From: Plutella xylostella
Lineage: Eukaryota; Arthropoda; Insecta; Lepidoptera; Plutellidae
DNA length: 64,000 nt
Assembly: GCF_932276165.1 (NCBI RefSeq)
Contig: NC_063995.1
Coordinates: forward strand, 9,300,001-9,364,000
Direction of reading: 5' to 3'
Numbering within the stretch: the first letter of the stretch is position 1; each line of letters starts with the position of its first letter. Below the pieces are notes generated by a model. That model had not been told where the DNA came from. It made no database searches and saw only the letters and a program-made list of their open reading frames with translations. This document shows, one piece after another, positions 1 through 11,600 of the stretch. The position numbers were made by a program, and so were the translations under genes.

Positions 1-19
1 TAGGTGTATAGTTAGTTAC

Positions 20-141
20 CCGGACAGTGCTATCAGGCTGTGGCTGCGTGAGTCGGTGCAGCGTGCCCGCTCTGGGCAGGAAGCCCGCGCCCGGCTCCTC
101 CGCGTACACGCGACACTCGAACGCGTCTCCACGACCAATGA
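20..141 (-). repeat. Truncated copy ('echo') of MCCC1 exon 8, copy C
   Basis: This is a second downstream copy of the 3' part of the exon at 779-969. Its donor (GTAAC) is intact, and the first 18 intron bases are identical to those next to the real exon (1-18 versus 760-777). The encoded 34 residues are identical to F368-R401. The seven nucleotide differences from the real exon are all synonymous and all fall in one 21-bp stretch. Copies B and C also share flanking sequence on their 5' side (for example a CCATTTTGTGGA block), so one probably arose from the other by a later tandem duplication of about 363 bp. Confidence 0.85.
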
Positions 142-382
142 TCTACATCTATACTCTTACCAGTGAAGATGTGATCCACAAAATGGCGGGTCGGCTAATT
201 TAAAAGTAATTTAGATACAACCACTGCTGGCGCCATCTTTGCTTCAGCATTATTTTTATCAAGACCCGACATATTTTACTCATATTACAGCCACAGCAAC
301 CGGTGGCGCCATCTGTGGCAAGCTTTTCATATCCTTCGCCCTATTTTTCGACAAATCTGGCTGTAGTTAGATGTATAGTTAC

Positions 383-511
383 CCGGACAGTGCTATCAGG
401 CTGCGGCTGCGTGAGTCGGTGCAGCGTGCCCGCTCGGGGCAGGAAGCCCGCGCCCGGCTCCTCCGCGTACACGCGACACTCGAACGAGTCACCACGACGA
501 CCAATCATGCA
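383..511 (-). repeat. Truncated copy ('echo') of MCCC1 exon 8, copy B
   Basis: This repeats the 3' part of the exon at 779-969 and the start of its downstream intron. The copy encodes the same residues as F368-R401 of the protein and keeps a GT donor just below 383. The exon's 5' part is missing (about 30 residues from GTDLVEW to the RRG stretch). Over the 34 shared codons the differences from the real exon are all synonymous. No convincing acceptor with a pyrimidine tract is visible upstream of the copy. It lies about 396 bp from the real exon. It could be a dead duplicate, an alternative exon, or an assembly artefact. Confidence 0.85.
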
Positions 512-778
512 CATCTTACCTCTTATCAGTGAAGATTTATTTATACTCCACAAAATGGCAGCTCGACTAATCACCGCCGCGCCGGTGGCGCCATCTGTGC
601 ATCATGTTTTTTTTAATGCAAATGGCCGACTCTAGTTAGTTGCACCATCTGTCGTAGCATTTTCGTTGGTTTCGCCATTTTCCTAGCGCAATTCAAGTTA
701 GGCATGCATTAATCCAATTGATAATTCCCGCCATAATGATGTTGAGTTGAGTGTATAGCTAGGTGTATAGTTAGTTAC

Positions 779-3700
779 CCGGACAGTGCTATCAGGCTGT
801 GGCTGTGTCAATCGATGTAGAGTCCCCGCTCTGGGCAGGAAGCCCGCGCCCGGCTCCTCCGCGTACACGCGACACTCGAACGCGTGGCCGCGACGGATGA
901 TCTCGTCTTGGGAGAGCGGTAGAGGCTCCCCGGAGGCCACTCGGAGTTGCCATTCCACTAGGTCTGTGCCTGTTGGGTTTAGATTGTAGTCACTCTTTAG
1001 TCAAATATTTAGAGCACAATCGATTTTTGCTAAAAGTGAATCATCATATTCGGAGCTGCAATGCTAAATAATAAGCATATAAGCTAATATCACCCATACG
1101 TTTTAGGCATTTTTTTACAGACGTGACGGCAGCGGAGATCCTATCTTTTATAGCAATATCTATTGATTAATAAATTTATTTATGATTTAATATTTTAAAT
1201 ATTTTAGAGAACATGTTTGAGGATGAAGTTTAGGAAATTAATTATATAAGTAGTAAATAAACATAATTTACACATTTAAAATAATTTAACTCACCAGTGA
1301 TCATCTCAGTGATGGGATGTTCGACCTGCAAGCGGGTGTTCATCTCCATGAAGTGGAATGCGTGCGTGTGCCGATGCAGAATGAACTCTACGGTGCCCGC
1401 GCCCACGTACCCTACTGCCTTGGCAGCCCTCACCGCCGCCGCGCCCAGCTCCTTTCGCGTCGCTTCTGATAGTCCTGGCTGGAAATAATTAAAAAAAAAA
1501 TTAGGTAAATGTCTGTTCCATATTTAAACTATTTCAAGGAAAATATTTGTAGTATTGCTGGGTGTTGCTGGCTGGAAAAGATTTGATGAATTTCGACCTC
1601 TTTCATTTAAAAATAAGTAATGATAGAAAACTTACTGCTGGTGCTTCTTCAATAATCTTCTGATGTCTTCGTTGAACAGAGCAGTCTCTCTCAAACAAAT
1701 GTACGGCGTTACCATGCATATCCCCAAATACCTGAATATAGAATACAATATAATCATATTTTATTCAAAAGCTAAGGAATACTTTTTACCACATTAAAAA
1801 CTTCAATTACAGGATCAACAAATTGGTTATGTACTGTAGACAGCCAAAGGGGTTACACATTGTATATTTTCAGCATAAGCTAATATTAATATTGTAATTA
1901 CCTGAACTTCCACATGCCTCGGGTCTGTGATGTACTGTTCTAAGAGCATGTTGTCGTCGCCAAATGCCTTTAGGGACTCTCTCTTAGCCGACTCTAACTG
2001 GGGTAGGAAGTCCGCTTCAGTCATAGCAATTCTCATGCCCTGAAACAAAAAAACTTAATTATTAAGTACACAAATAAACCCTTTAGAAGCAAGATTTTTT
2101 AAAATTTTGATACAGTATACGTTGTACGTAAATAATTATTCGGTATCCTCTAAAACTATGTATTATAATCAACATTGATCTCAACATAACATGGGTAAGT
2201 AATATTGTAATTTACCTTTCCTCCACCTCCCCTTACAGCTTTGATCATAAGAGGGAAGCCAATAGCCTGTGCCTCTGCTTGTAACCTTTCAATGCTCTGC
2301 TCTTCCCCGTGGTAGCCCTTCACTATAGGCACTCCAGCTTCAGACATTATGGCCTTTGATGTACTGTAACATTATATGAAAAAATTTAGAGTTATTAAGC
2401 AATAAGTAAACAATCATTTATTAATCATAAAACATGAACGCAATTGAAAGTGTTCAACGCAAGTACCTCCGTTCAGTACACTTCCGAGTTCATCGTAACC
2501 GCAACCACCTCTCTTACACCGAGTTACTGGACGAATATGGCCTCATTCCACTAGATTCAAGGCGACTTATCTTGGAAGCCGTAACGCTGTACCGACTTTG
2601 TCATAGCCACTTTGATTGCACAGACCTATCTAATAATCTGTATTATGTTGTACCTAGAACAGTGGTGCGGCGGGAGGCGCGCGCATACCGCATGTTCGCG
2701 ACGAGCCTGCGTCACACGAACGCCGGCCGGCGCGCGCCTCTCTGCCGCATCGCTGATTCCTACAATAAGCACTTTGAGCATATTGATATTTTTTCAAAAT
2801 TTGCAGATTTTAAAAACAATATACACAAAGTTTTCAGAAATTAACTAGATAATTAAAATTAATTTGTTATTATGTTTGGATTACTACATATTTGCATTAA
2901 CTATACCATATTTGCACAATATTAGCAACAGGTTGCTTCCTAAATCATTACAGAAATATCTTCTTTTTTTTTTTCTCGTAAACATCACTTTACTTCCACT
3001 ATCAAATCACCAATCATCGCACTTCTAGATTTTGAACTGTAATAACAGTACTATGTTAACATACTTGTAGACAATGTTGTGGGATGTATATTAACATAAT
3101 TATATTTAATCTAAGTCTACTTAGTAAGTTTTAATGTACATCTGTTTATTGTCTCAAATAAATAAAAATAAAATAAAATAAAATGAAAATCCATAACAAA
3201 TTCAAAATAACTTGGATATGGTAATGTCAAAGTTCAACACACCTTTTTATGCCCATATCCCTGATAGCAGACGTTGGGGGGCCAATAAAGATCACATTCT
3301 CTTTGGTACATTGCTCGCAGAACTCCACATTTTCTGATAAGAACCCGTAGCCTGGGTGCACGGCTTGGCTGCCAGAGGTCTTAGCTACTTGGAGGATCTT
3401 GTTGGCATTCAAGTAACTTTGTGTTGATGGTGCTGGTCCAATATGGTAGGCCTCGTCAGCCTGAAAGAATTCTGAGCTCAGACTAAACCTTCAGGTATCA
3501 AAGTTCCGATTAAATGCAAATACAGTTTGGTCCAAAAAACTTGATAGTTCTTGGAGTTGGCTGCAATTGCTTCTGTGCTTTGTCAACCTACCAATCTGAA
3601 TGAATATGCAGTTTGTAAGTTTGACAAGGAACAAACAAACTACCAAGATTTATGAACCAAACTGTAGATGAAATACCAAAATATTATTTTGAACTTAAAA

Positions 3701-4096
3701 GAAATACTGGTCTTTCTTAATGAATCTTACCATTTCCACATGCATGGCATGTTTATCAGCATCTGAGTACACCGCAACAGTTCTTATGCCAAGCTTCTTG
3801 GCTGTCCTCATAACCCGGCATGCTATCTCACCACGGTTAGCAATTAGGATTTTGTCAATTTGTCTCCGCTGAACATCAGCCTTCAAGTTTTGAGCATGGC
3901 TGAAACGCACCAAAGCTGGTGCTGATTTTCTGTAACAATAATGGTATTTTAAGGTTATTATATTAAACATATTTTAAATTTACTTAATAAGAAATTACTC
4001 TATTTGCATAAAATAAGGTGTTCCATTTTATTTACTTAGGTAATTAATAATATTTAAGGTTACTCACAATGAATAAAGTTGTCTCAAGTATGCCAT
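779..4096 (-). CDS. MCCC1: Methylcrotonoyl-CoA carboxylase subunit alpha, mitochondrial (N-terminal 401 codons, partial)
   Basis: This is the biotin-carboxylase subunit of the mitochondrial enzyme that carboxylates 3-methylcrotonyl-CoA in leucine breakdown. Exons in transcript order are 4068-4096, 3731-3929, 3243-3460, 2216-2363, 1902-2039, 1636-1731, 1295-1478 and 779-969. All have AG/GT borders and their phases close without a stop. Residues 1 to about 37 are basic, hydroxyl-rich and free of acidic clusters, like a mitochondrial presequence. The biotin-carboxylase N-domain follows (KILIANRGEIACRV). The ATP-grasp region has GGGGKGM at about 194-200, ERDCSVQRR from 258 and EMNTRLQVEHPITE from 321. 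E307, E321, N323, R325, E329 and R371 match the catalytic set known from bacterial biotin carboxylase. The start ATG is the first in the upstream exon. The family is about 700 residues long, so the carboxylase C-domain and biotinyl domain lie left of base 1. The intron between the third and fourth exons carries a LINE fragment. Confidence 0.95.
2424..3186 (+). mobile_element. 5'-truncated LINE fragment in an MCCC1 intron
   Basis: An open frame at 2434-2844 reads ESVQRKYLR near the start and has the spaced pattern of the C-terminal region downstream of LINE reverse transcriptases (LLDEYGLIPLDSRRLILEA, then LYRLCHSHFDC). It is followed by about 300 bp of AT-rich 3' sequence and a tail of AAAAT repeats at about 3155-3186. 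The reverse transcriptase catalytic part is absent, so this is a dead 5'-truncated insertion. It lies antisense to MCCC1 between the exons at 2216-2363 and 3243-3460. I could not find a clear target-site duplication. Confidence 0.75.
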
Positions 4097-4517
4097 ACTT
4101 CTCTCCCTCACCACAGAATTTTAATACTACTCTCACTTGTTATGTGGGATGATTTAACTGTTGTTCTTAATTTCTTATCAATGTGTAGTTACTTATTACG
4201 TTTGTTTGGCCCCACTCAGTAACAATGATAAGAGTGCTGATACTTACCTAAATGTTAGATAGGAAAAACATCGCAAAGAATTCATTATCATTTATTTACA
4301 TTCATTTAATTTCAACGCCCACAACTTATTACGTGCGTATTATTATTGTATTGTTTCTGTGGGTGTGGACGTGCCCGTGCCCGTGCCGCCTTATTTACAT
4401 TCATTTTTACGTTACCATACGATTGCTAGCAAGTTTATTAAATTTTATTATTCTTTTTGTTTAGAATAAATAACTTCGTTGTATATTGTATGTAGGGATG
4501 GGCAGATGAGATGAGAA

Positions 4518-4525
4518 TATCGATA
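4518..4525. promoter_or_regulatory. Second TATCGATA box, on the MCCC1 side
   Basis: This is a second perfect TATCGATA octamer, about 420 bp upstream of the MCCC1 start codon within the shared spacer. The function is inferred from the motif alone. Confidence 0.25.
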
Positions 4526-5472
4526 TAATCGTATGGATATTTTCTCTATATCTACTCCTGAGCTGGGCCTATAAGCCCTCCATGGCAAGATGTCGACTTT
4601 TGAAAGTTTTGACACCCTGTATAGAGCGTATTAGGTTCACGAGAGGAGTAGACGAATTGAGATTTACATATATTGCAAATACCTAACGCCAATTAGTTCC
4701 GATCCGTTACCTTTTCTCATAACTCTTTGGACTCCCTCCGACCGCTCGATTCCCTTCCCCTTTCCACAGATTTTTATACCTATCCACTGCCATTACCTCC
4801 CCTTCCATGTAATTTATATACTTCCATACTTTTCCCGAGTCTTCCCTTTCACTAACCTATAGAATGTTTTGTCACTATACTCGTCGAAATATAATAGGCC
4901 CGTTTGGACAGCTACACAAATTTGCTATTTACTCTTGATTTACTTGATGAAATACATAAAAAGACACATAATCAGGCTTATTTTTTAACTGCTGAAAGAA
5001 TAAAGAACTTTTAAAGCACCAAAAGTTACTTATTGTTTAGATTTTTTGTGATTTAGATTTGACACCAGCTTCATCATCGTCATCCTTTACATTTTCGAGC
5101 TGTCCAAACGGCTTTAAATAGACAGTTTACTTACGAGGATTATTACGATATACGGTAGGTATGTATCGATGTATGTATGTATGTATCGATTTGACAAGTA
5201 TACGAGAGTTTAGTAAAGTTGCATTGTGACACAGTCATAATCGCGAAATAAGCAATACGAGTTTTAGTCCTATATTGTGACAAAGACAATAAAACACTTA
5301 GACAAAAGTGTCAAAACCCTTAATCTAAATGACATCATGACATAACAAACTCAGCAACTGTTTGCGATTATATTATATTTATGATCATCTATATACCTAC
5401 TATCGATGCCTTTCGATAGTATGCTAATTTTTTGAAAGATCCATAGTTTTGGTCATAATATTATCACAATAC

Positions 5473-5480
5473 TATCGATA
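5473..5480. promoter_or_regulatory. TATCGATA box (DRE-like) upstream of Gen
   Basis: This is a perfect palindromic TATCGATA about 200 bp upstream of the Gen start codon. In Drosophila this octamer is the DREF site common near replication and repair genes. Whether it works here is an inference, because CGAT motifs are frequent in this AT-rich spacer. Confidence 0.4.
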
Positions 5481-5676
5481 GACTATAATTAATGCACAAC
5501 ACTACTTGTCAAACGTAATCTGTAGTTATGGTTGAAAGTGTCACAGAATACTTTGTTAATGTCAATTGTCATTTGGACGTGACAGTGACAGACGGTAAGT
5601 CAGTTGTTTTTAAAATTAATGTTATTGTGTTTTCAAGTTATATCTTAGTTTTATAAACCTTAAAACCGCAGTGATT

Positions 5677-8600
5677 ATGGGAATTAATGGCTTATGGGGG
5701 GTGCTCACTCCATTCAGTGAAAAGAAATCTCTTCACGAGGTAAGTAACTCCTTGAAAACTTTAAACTTCAGTCATCAGTTAGCTGTATTTTACCAACAAT
5801 ACCTATCTTAATTTACTTACGAATTTACATTGTTTTTAGATTAGAGGAGAAACAATAGCAGTAGATTTGTCGGGCTGGGTTTGTGATAGTCAGAATGTGA
5901 CGGACTATTATGTTCAGCCCAAATTGTATTTGAGGTCGGTAAACATTATGTATATTTAAGTACTTAATTATTTTCCTATTCAGTACATATTGCGCTTTAT
6001 GAGAACATAACTTGTCTTGTAGCAATAACTTAGTTTATTTTTTCTTTTTCAGAAACCTTTTTTTCCGTACAATGTACTTATTACTGGCTGATATAAAGCC
6101 AATTTTTGTATTGGAAGGGGATGCCCCAGAGCTGAAACGAGATGTGATGGCTGCCAGAAATGCTATACAGTTCCGAGGAGCAGCTCCAAGGACTGAGACA
6201 GCTGCAGCTGTTAGCAAAAGACCAGATGTGGGACGGAAAAGGTTTCGCAATGTTCTTAAAGAGGTAATATTATAATGAACTCTTATCCACTGTGAAAAAA
6301 GATATGTGTGTCTTTTCACATTCACGAATTGGCATAAATTATAATAAGCATATTCAACACACTTTAAAAAAATATTTTTTTAATTATTTACTTTTTCAGT
6401 GTGAATCATTACTGAAGAGTATGGGTGTGATCTGCATAAAAGGCCAGGGAGAGGCTGAGGCAACTTGCGCCCAACTCAATGCCCAAGGGGTGAGTTAACA
6501 TTCTTGTACATTAACTCCTCAATACTCAGTTCTGAAAAGTACATAGGTCAAAAAATCAAAAAAATCAAATCAAAAATATTTATTTAAACACCATAGAATT
6601 TAAAAAGTTAGTAGGTACAAACAAATAATTTTAGGAAATTAAATAAAAGGGTGAGAGATTATAAATTATCGAAATTCGGTGGCTTCCACACTAGGCTCAG
6701 CCTGTGTCGTGGATGCCAGTGTACCTGGTTACAAATAAAATTATTAACTAAGTAGGTAGGTGGTACTTATAGAACTTTTAAATCTAAATAATGTTAATAG
6801 CTTAATAGGTATGCGTTAGGGTAGGTATTTAAATTATTAAAACTAAATATATACTAATCTTAGGAACATTTTTGGTAAACATAATTAGCTAGCAAGACAA
6901 AATAAAAACAAAAATTAACATAAATTTAACCATTTTTGGTTATCAAAAACAAACAAAGGAACTTAAGTAGGTAATACATTCTTATTTTATAAAACTTATG
7001 GACTGGCTAATAGAATAGGTATTGTTAGGTATGGAGTAGTGAGTATATAATTTAGGTAAAAATATGAATTAATACTTATAATAAGTATAGATAATAAGTA
7101 TAGATATCAATGATACTAATAAATAAATAGTAATAAACATAGGTACATATAAAATTATAAAATACAATTATAAGTGTCTGAAAGTATAATTATTATTTAT
7201 TTATAATTAATGATGTATTTAGAAGTATGGTAATATAGTGTAGGAAATCAATCAATTGGGCAGCAATGTTTAGTCTATTATTAAATTATTTTGTTATTAA
7301 TAGTATATCTTTAGTTTCAAAATAATCAAGATGGAAAAGCCATTTCAAAACTACTTTTTGAGTGGCTTTAGTAGTTAGCTCTTTAATGTTACATGATTTA
7401 GCGAGTTTGTTGTAGATATGAGGATGGAGGAACGGTGGAAATCTTTGGGCAAATGTGGTATTGGCAGGCACTGTGTCTATTCTAAATATTCTTTGTTTTA
7501 GTAACTGGCTGTAATTACTGGAGTTAAGTGTCTTGTGGTGCTGAAGAAGGACGACTCTAATTATGAATAATTTTCTAATACTCAGAAGGTTGTATTCTTT
7601 ATATAAGGTAGCGGTTGGATATATTCTAGGTTTTTTGTACATTACTTTTATGATTGATCTCTGAGCTCTTTCTAGGGTATACATATAGCTTTTGCAGGAA
7701 CCACCCCAGCAAGATATGCAATAGCTGAGGACCGATTCACACAAAGCTACATACACCAGTCGGATTGTATCCTTGTTTGCACCATTTCGCAGAAGTTTCA
7801 TAATATTTATGAGTTTTCTGGCCCTAGTGGATAATGCATCAATATGTTTATTAAAGTTAAGCTTTTCGTCTAAGATTACGCCGAGGTATTTAATTGCGTC
7901 TATTCGATGGATGCTATCGCAAAGGCAGGAGTCAGACAGACGATTGCATGTGTGTATTTTTAATGGAATTGTTATTTTAGGCTGTGAGGCAGTCGTCTTG
8001 TGGAAACAGATATACTTAGTTTTCGTTGTATTCAAGGTCAGTAAATTTCTAGATAGGTACTTTGCTACACTGGAAAGGCCTTCAACAGCATTTGATTCCG
8101 CAGAACTCCAGGAGTTTCCAGAAAATAAGATCGCCGTATCATCGGCATAGCAAACTACTTCGGCATTAAGGGTGGATGGAAGAGAAGAGTGTATATCATT
8201 TATGTAAAGAAGAAATAGAATTGGACCCAGTATGCTACCTTGCGGGACTCCATATTTTATCGGCATGAGATCACTACAATTGTTTCCTATTTTTACTAGC
8301 TGTTGCCTGTTTGTAAGGTAGCTTCTAAACCAGTCTTGAGTTATGCCTCTGACCCCAATGTTTTCGAGTTTTTGCAAGAGAATAGGAACCGACACTGTAT
8401 CAAATGCTTTCGCTAGATCTAGGAAGGCACCAATGCAGCAGTCGCCTTTTTCAATTGTGGAAGAAATTGAATTAAGTATTGTATGTACAGCATCCTCTGT
8501 GCATTTCCCTTGCCTAAACCCGAACTGAGTAGGTGAGAGAATATTGTTATCCTCGAGAAAATTAACAAGCCTTCTACTGACAACCTTTTCTAGAAGTTTG

Positions 8601-11600
8601 GAGAGAGTGGCAAGTAAGGAGATAGGTCTGTAGTTACAGTGATTATCTTTATCGCCTCCTTTATGAACAGGTGTAACAGATGCAGTTTTCCACACAGATG
8701 GAAACACTCCGTTCAACAGACTGAGATTAAATATATGAGTGATGGGTTCTATGATTGTATATATAATGTGTTTGAGTAAAAGATTTTGTATTCCGTCAAT
8801 TCCAGGGGCGCTATGATTTTTTAACTGTCGTATTAAATCAATTATTTCAGTCTTATCCGTAGGTTTCATAAAGAAAGAAGAAACTGGAGAAGAATTAGAC
8901 TTTGACAAGTTGGCAAGATTTGTTTCAGTTTGACCAGTTTCTGTGAGTATTTTATTAGCTAGATTGTTTCCTATTGTTGTGAAATACTTATTACAGTCGT
9001 TTAGAGATTCTTTTGGTGTATCTTTATTATTTAATAGAGTAGTTGAAGCATTTGTTTTATTATTAGATATTTCACAGATATTTTTTATTACACCCCATAA
9101 CTTTTTTGTATCATTCCTGCTGTCAGTAAGAAGTTTGTTTTCATAATCAGATTTAATTTTGTGGAGGAGATTGTTGCAAAAATTTTTATACCTATTGTAA
9201 ATAAGCCGGGCGTTAGGGTCTTTAGGATGTTTTCTGCATTTCATATGTAATTTGTCTCTATGTCTAGTACACCTTAGTATTCCTGGGGTGATCCATGGCT
9301 TTTTTATCTGTTTAGATCGTGACATATTTACTTCACACGTATGTTTTTCAATTGTAGCATTAAGGTGGGATGTAAACGCCTGAGTAGCTTCCTCGACGTC
9401 GTTATTCGACGTGATGTGGGACCAATCATATTTTTCCAATTCAGCAGCAACAGCTGAGAAGTCTGTTTTACGTTTTATTTATTTTTATTTATTTAATTAT
9501 AGGTAAAATACATAAGAAAAAACAAGCTTAAAGATACTACAATAATCCTCGCAGGATTGTGCGCAGCACCTTCATTCTGCGTTATAATTTATATACAATT
9601 AACAACTTGTGTCTATTAGTAGGTATCTATTTGAAAGTTTGTATAACATGATTCAATTAGGTAGGTACTTAACATTCATAGCAAGCAACAAATGTAGATA
9701 TCGTAAGTAGTTAGGTATGTATAAGTAAAATATAATTTATACTACTTTTTACTTTGAGGCAGCAATATAGGTACTTAAGTAATAATTTATCACTCGAGCG
9801 TCGACATAAAGTATTTTTTAAGTTTAATTCTAATATTTGAGTGGGTCAGTGATTGTCTTGTGTCGGTGGGTAGGTTGTTGATGAGTCGCGGAACAAGATA
9901 AGAGCTGGTGCGCTCGCCGTACGAGTTATTTGCTCGCGTTGTAACCAGTTTCTTTTGTGTGACGCGTCGAGTTTGTACAGGATGATTAATTTCTTGTTGA
10001 ATGTTTGTATTGAAAAACTGTTCTTTAAGAAGCATGAAGTTAACGTTAGTGTATACCGGAAGGGTTTGACAATACTTGAAAAGTTTGGTTTCATCATTTT
10101 TGGAAGAGTTTTTAATTTTAGTTGCTGTGTTGGTGAGTGAGTATTGCTATTTTCACATTTAAGTTTAAGACCAAAGATTGGTATATCGTGATCTGTTACT
10201 GAAGTTTTACATACAACAGCTTTCGATTCACACTTGGTTCTAACTAGGATGTGGTCAATACAAGAGTTTTCTCTTGTCGGTATAGTTACAGCTGGAACTA
10301 GACCATGTTCTGACGTAAGGCATAAATAATCTGACTTCCGGTTATCATTTGATCCTGCTAAAATATTAATGTTTATATCACCAGCCAATATTAATTCCTT
10401 GCTGCTTTTTAACTTATCGAGAAGATTATCTAAGGATGCCATGTATTTTTCTAAATTTATTATAGAAGGTGACCGATATAAGGCAATGATGTGGAAGTTA
10501 CTTGAGAGTTTAATTAATAGACAGTTTGCATCATTAAATTTCGGTTCGGTGATTCGGTATTAGGTATAATTGATAAAATTCAAACTTACATTAGGTATAT
10601 ATTTTTGTCTGTCCCAAAATTTTTATCATGCTTATTTTTTATTTAAAATAAATTTATTTTAATAACCTAGGTCCTAGGGTATCATTTTTTTGGGAATGTA
10701 ATATTTTATTGTTTAATTACAAGGTAAAAAGACGCCTGTGGCCCCTGTCTGCCAAAAAACCCATTTTATTTTCCCTACGCAAAACGAAAACATTCTATTT
10801 ATTTCCACACACTAAACGCCATCTACCCCACCTCCCCCGAACTAACTCACACTCCCGTCAGCTAGTAGACGCGGTGGTGTCGCAAGACTCGGACTGCTTC
10901 GCGTACGGCGCTCACCGCGTGTACCGGAACTTCAGCGTGTCCAGCTCGGCCGGCGGCGGCGCCATGCAGGGCTCCGTCGACTGTTACGATGCCAGGAAGA
11001 TGTATGAGCAGAATGGTGGGATTTTTGTTTTATAGAATACCTATGATATACATTAACGTGCTATGAAAAAGTTCCACCTGTCATTGACTTTCCACATGTG
11101 TCACTGGAACTTTATCATTGCTCATGAGTGTAGTCTACTGTAAAATTGGAGTTGCGTCGCATTTAAATGTGCTGGCTAGTGGGAAGGCGCCTAATGTACA
11201 TATAAATATAAGATATCCTGTGCACTCAAAATAATATAAATTGTGCGACTTCACATGGAGATCAGAAACAGAGAGCGCACTAGAGTGTTGGATGTGGTTG
11301 AATAAGCTTGATCATTATGATTCTTCTTAGTATGTTGGTGACAAACTCTAGAAGGCGTCTAAACCCTAGACGCCACCATTGTGAAAGGATAGTCAGATTA
11401 GCGTCATTCGCTGACAGCCCCGATTGCGTGGGACCTTTAAAAAGTTGGTAACTTTAAAAAGCTCAATTTGATACGTCCCTCGTAAAGGCTCCTTCGTAAA
11501 CCCCACAGTAATTCATAACTTACTACCTTCTCATTCTCACATAACGTTTTTTCTAAGGCTTCGGTCGCAACAAGATGGTGGCGCTGGCCATCCTGTGCGG

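Larger units (their letters stand above)
4097..5676. promoter_or_regulatory. Divergent intergenic region between MCCC1 and Gen
   Basis: The start codons of MCCC1 (minus strand) and Gen (plus strand) are 1,580 bp apart, so both promoters should lie here. The region is AT-rich and has no supported internal gene. It holds several CGAT-centred boxes, among them two perfect TATCGATA octamers, and a short GTAT repeat at about 5171-5186. On the Gen side a possible leader exon ends in GACG|GTAAGT (donor at 5595). It could splice over a 77-bp intron to the AG at 5670-5671, just upstream of the Gen ATG. No TATA box is convincing. Confidence 0.6.

Noticed and set aside
9846..10442. A complete host protein on the minus strand
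   Set aside because: The first part is a LINE endonuclease fragment. The latter part is out of frame with the second LINE's own C-terminal frame.
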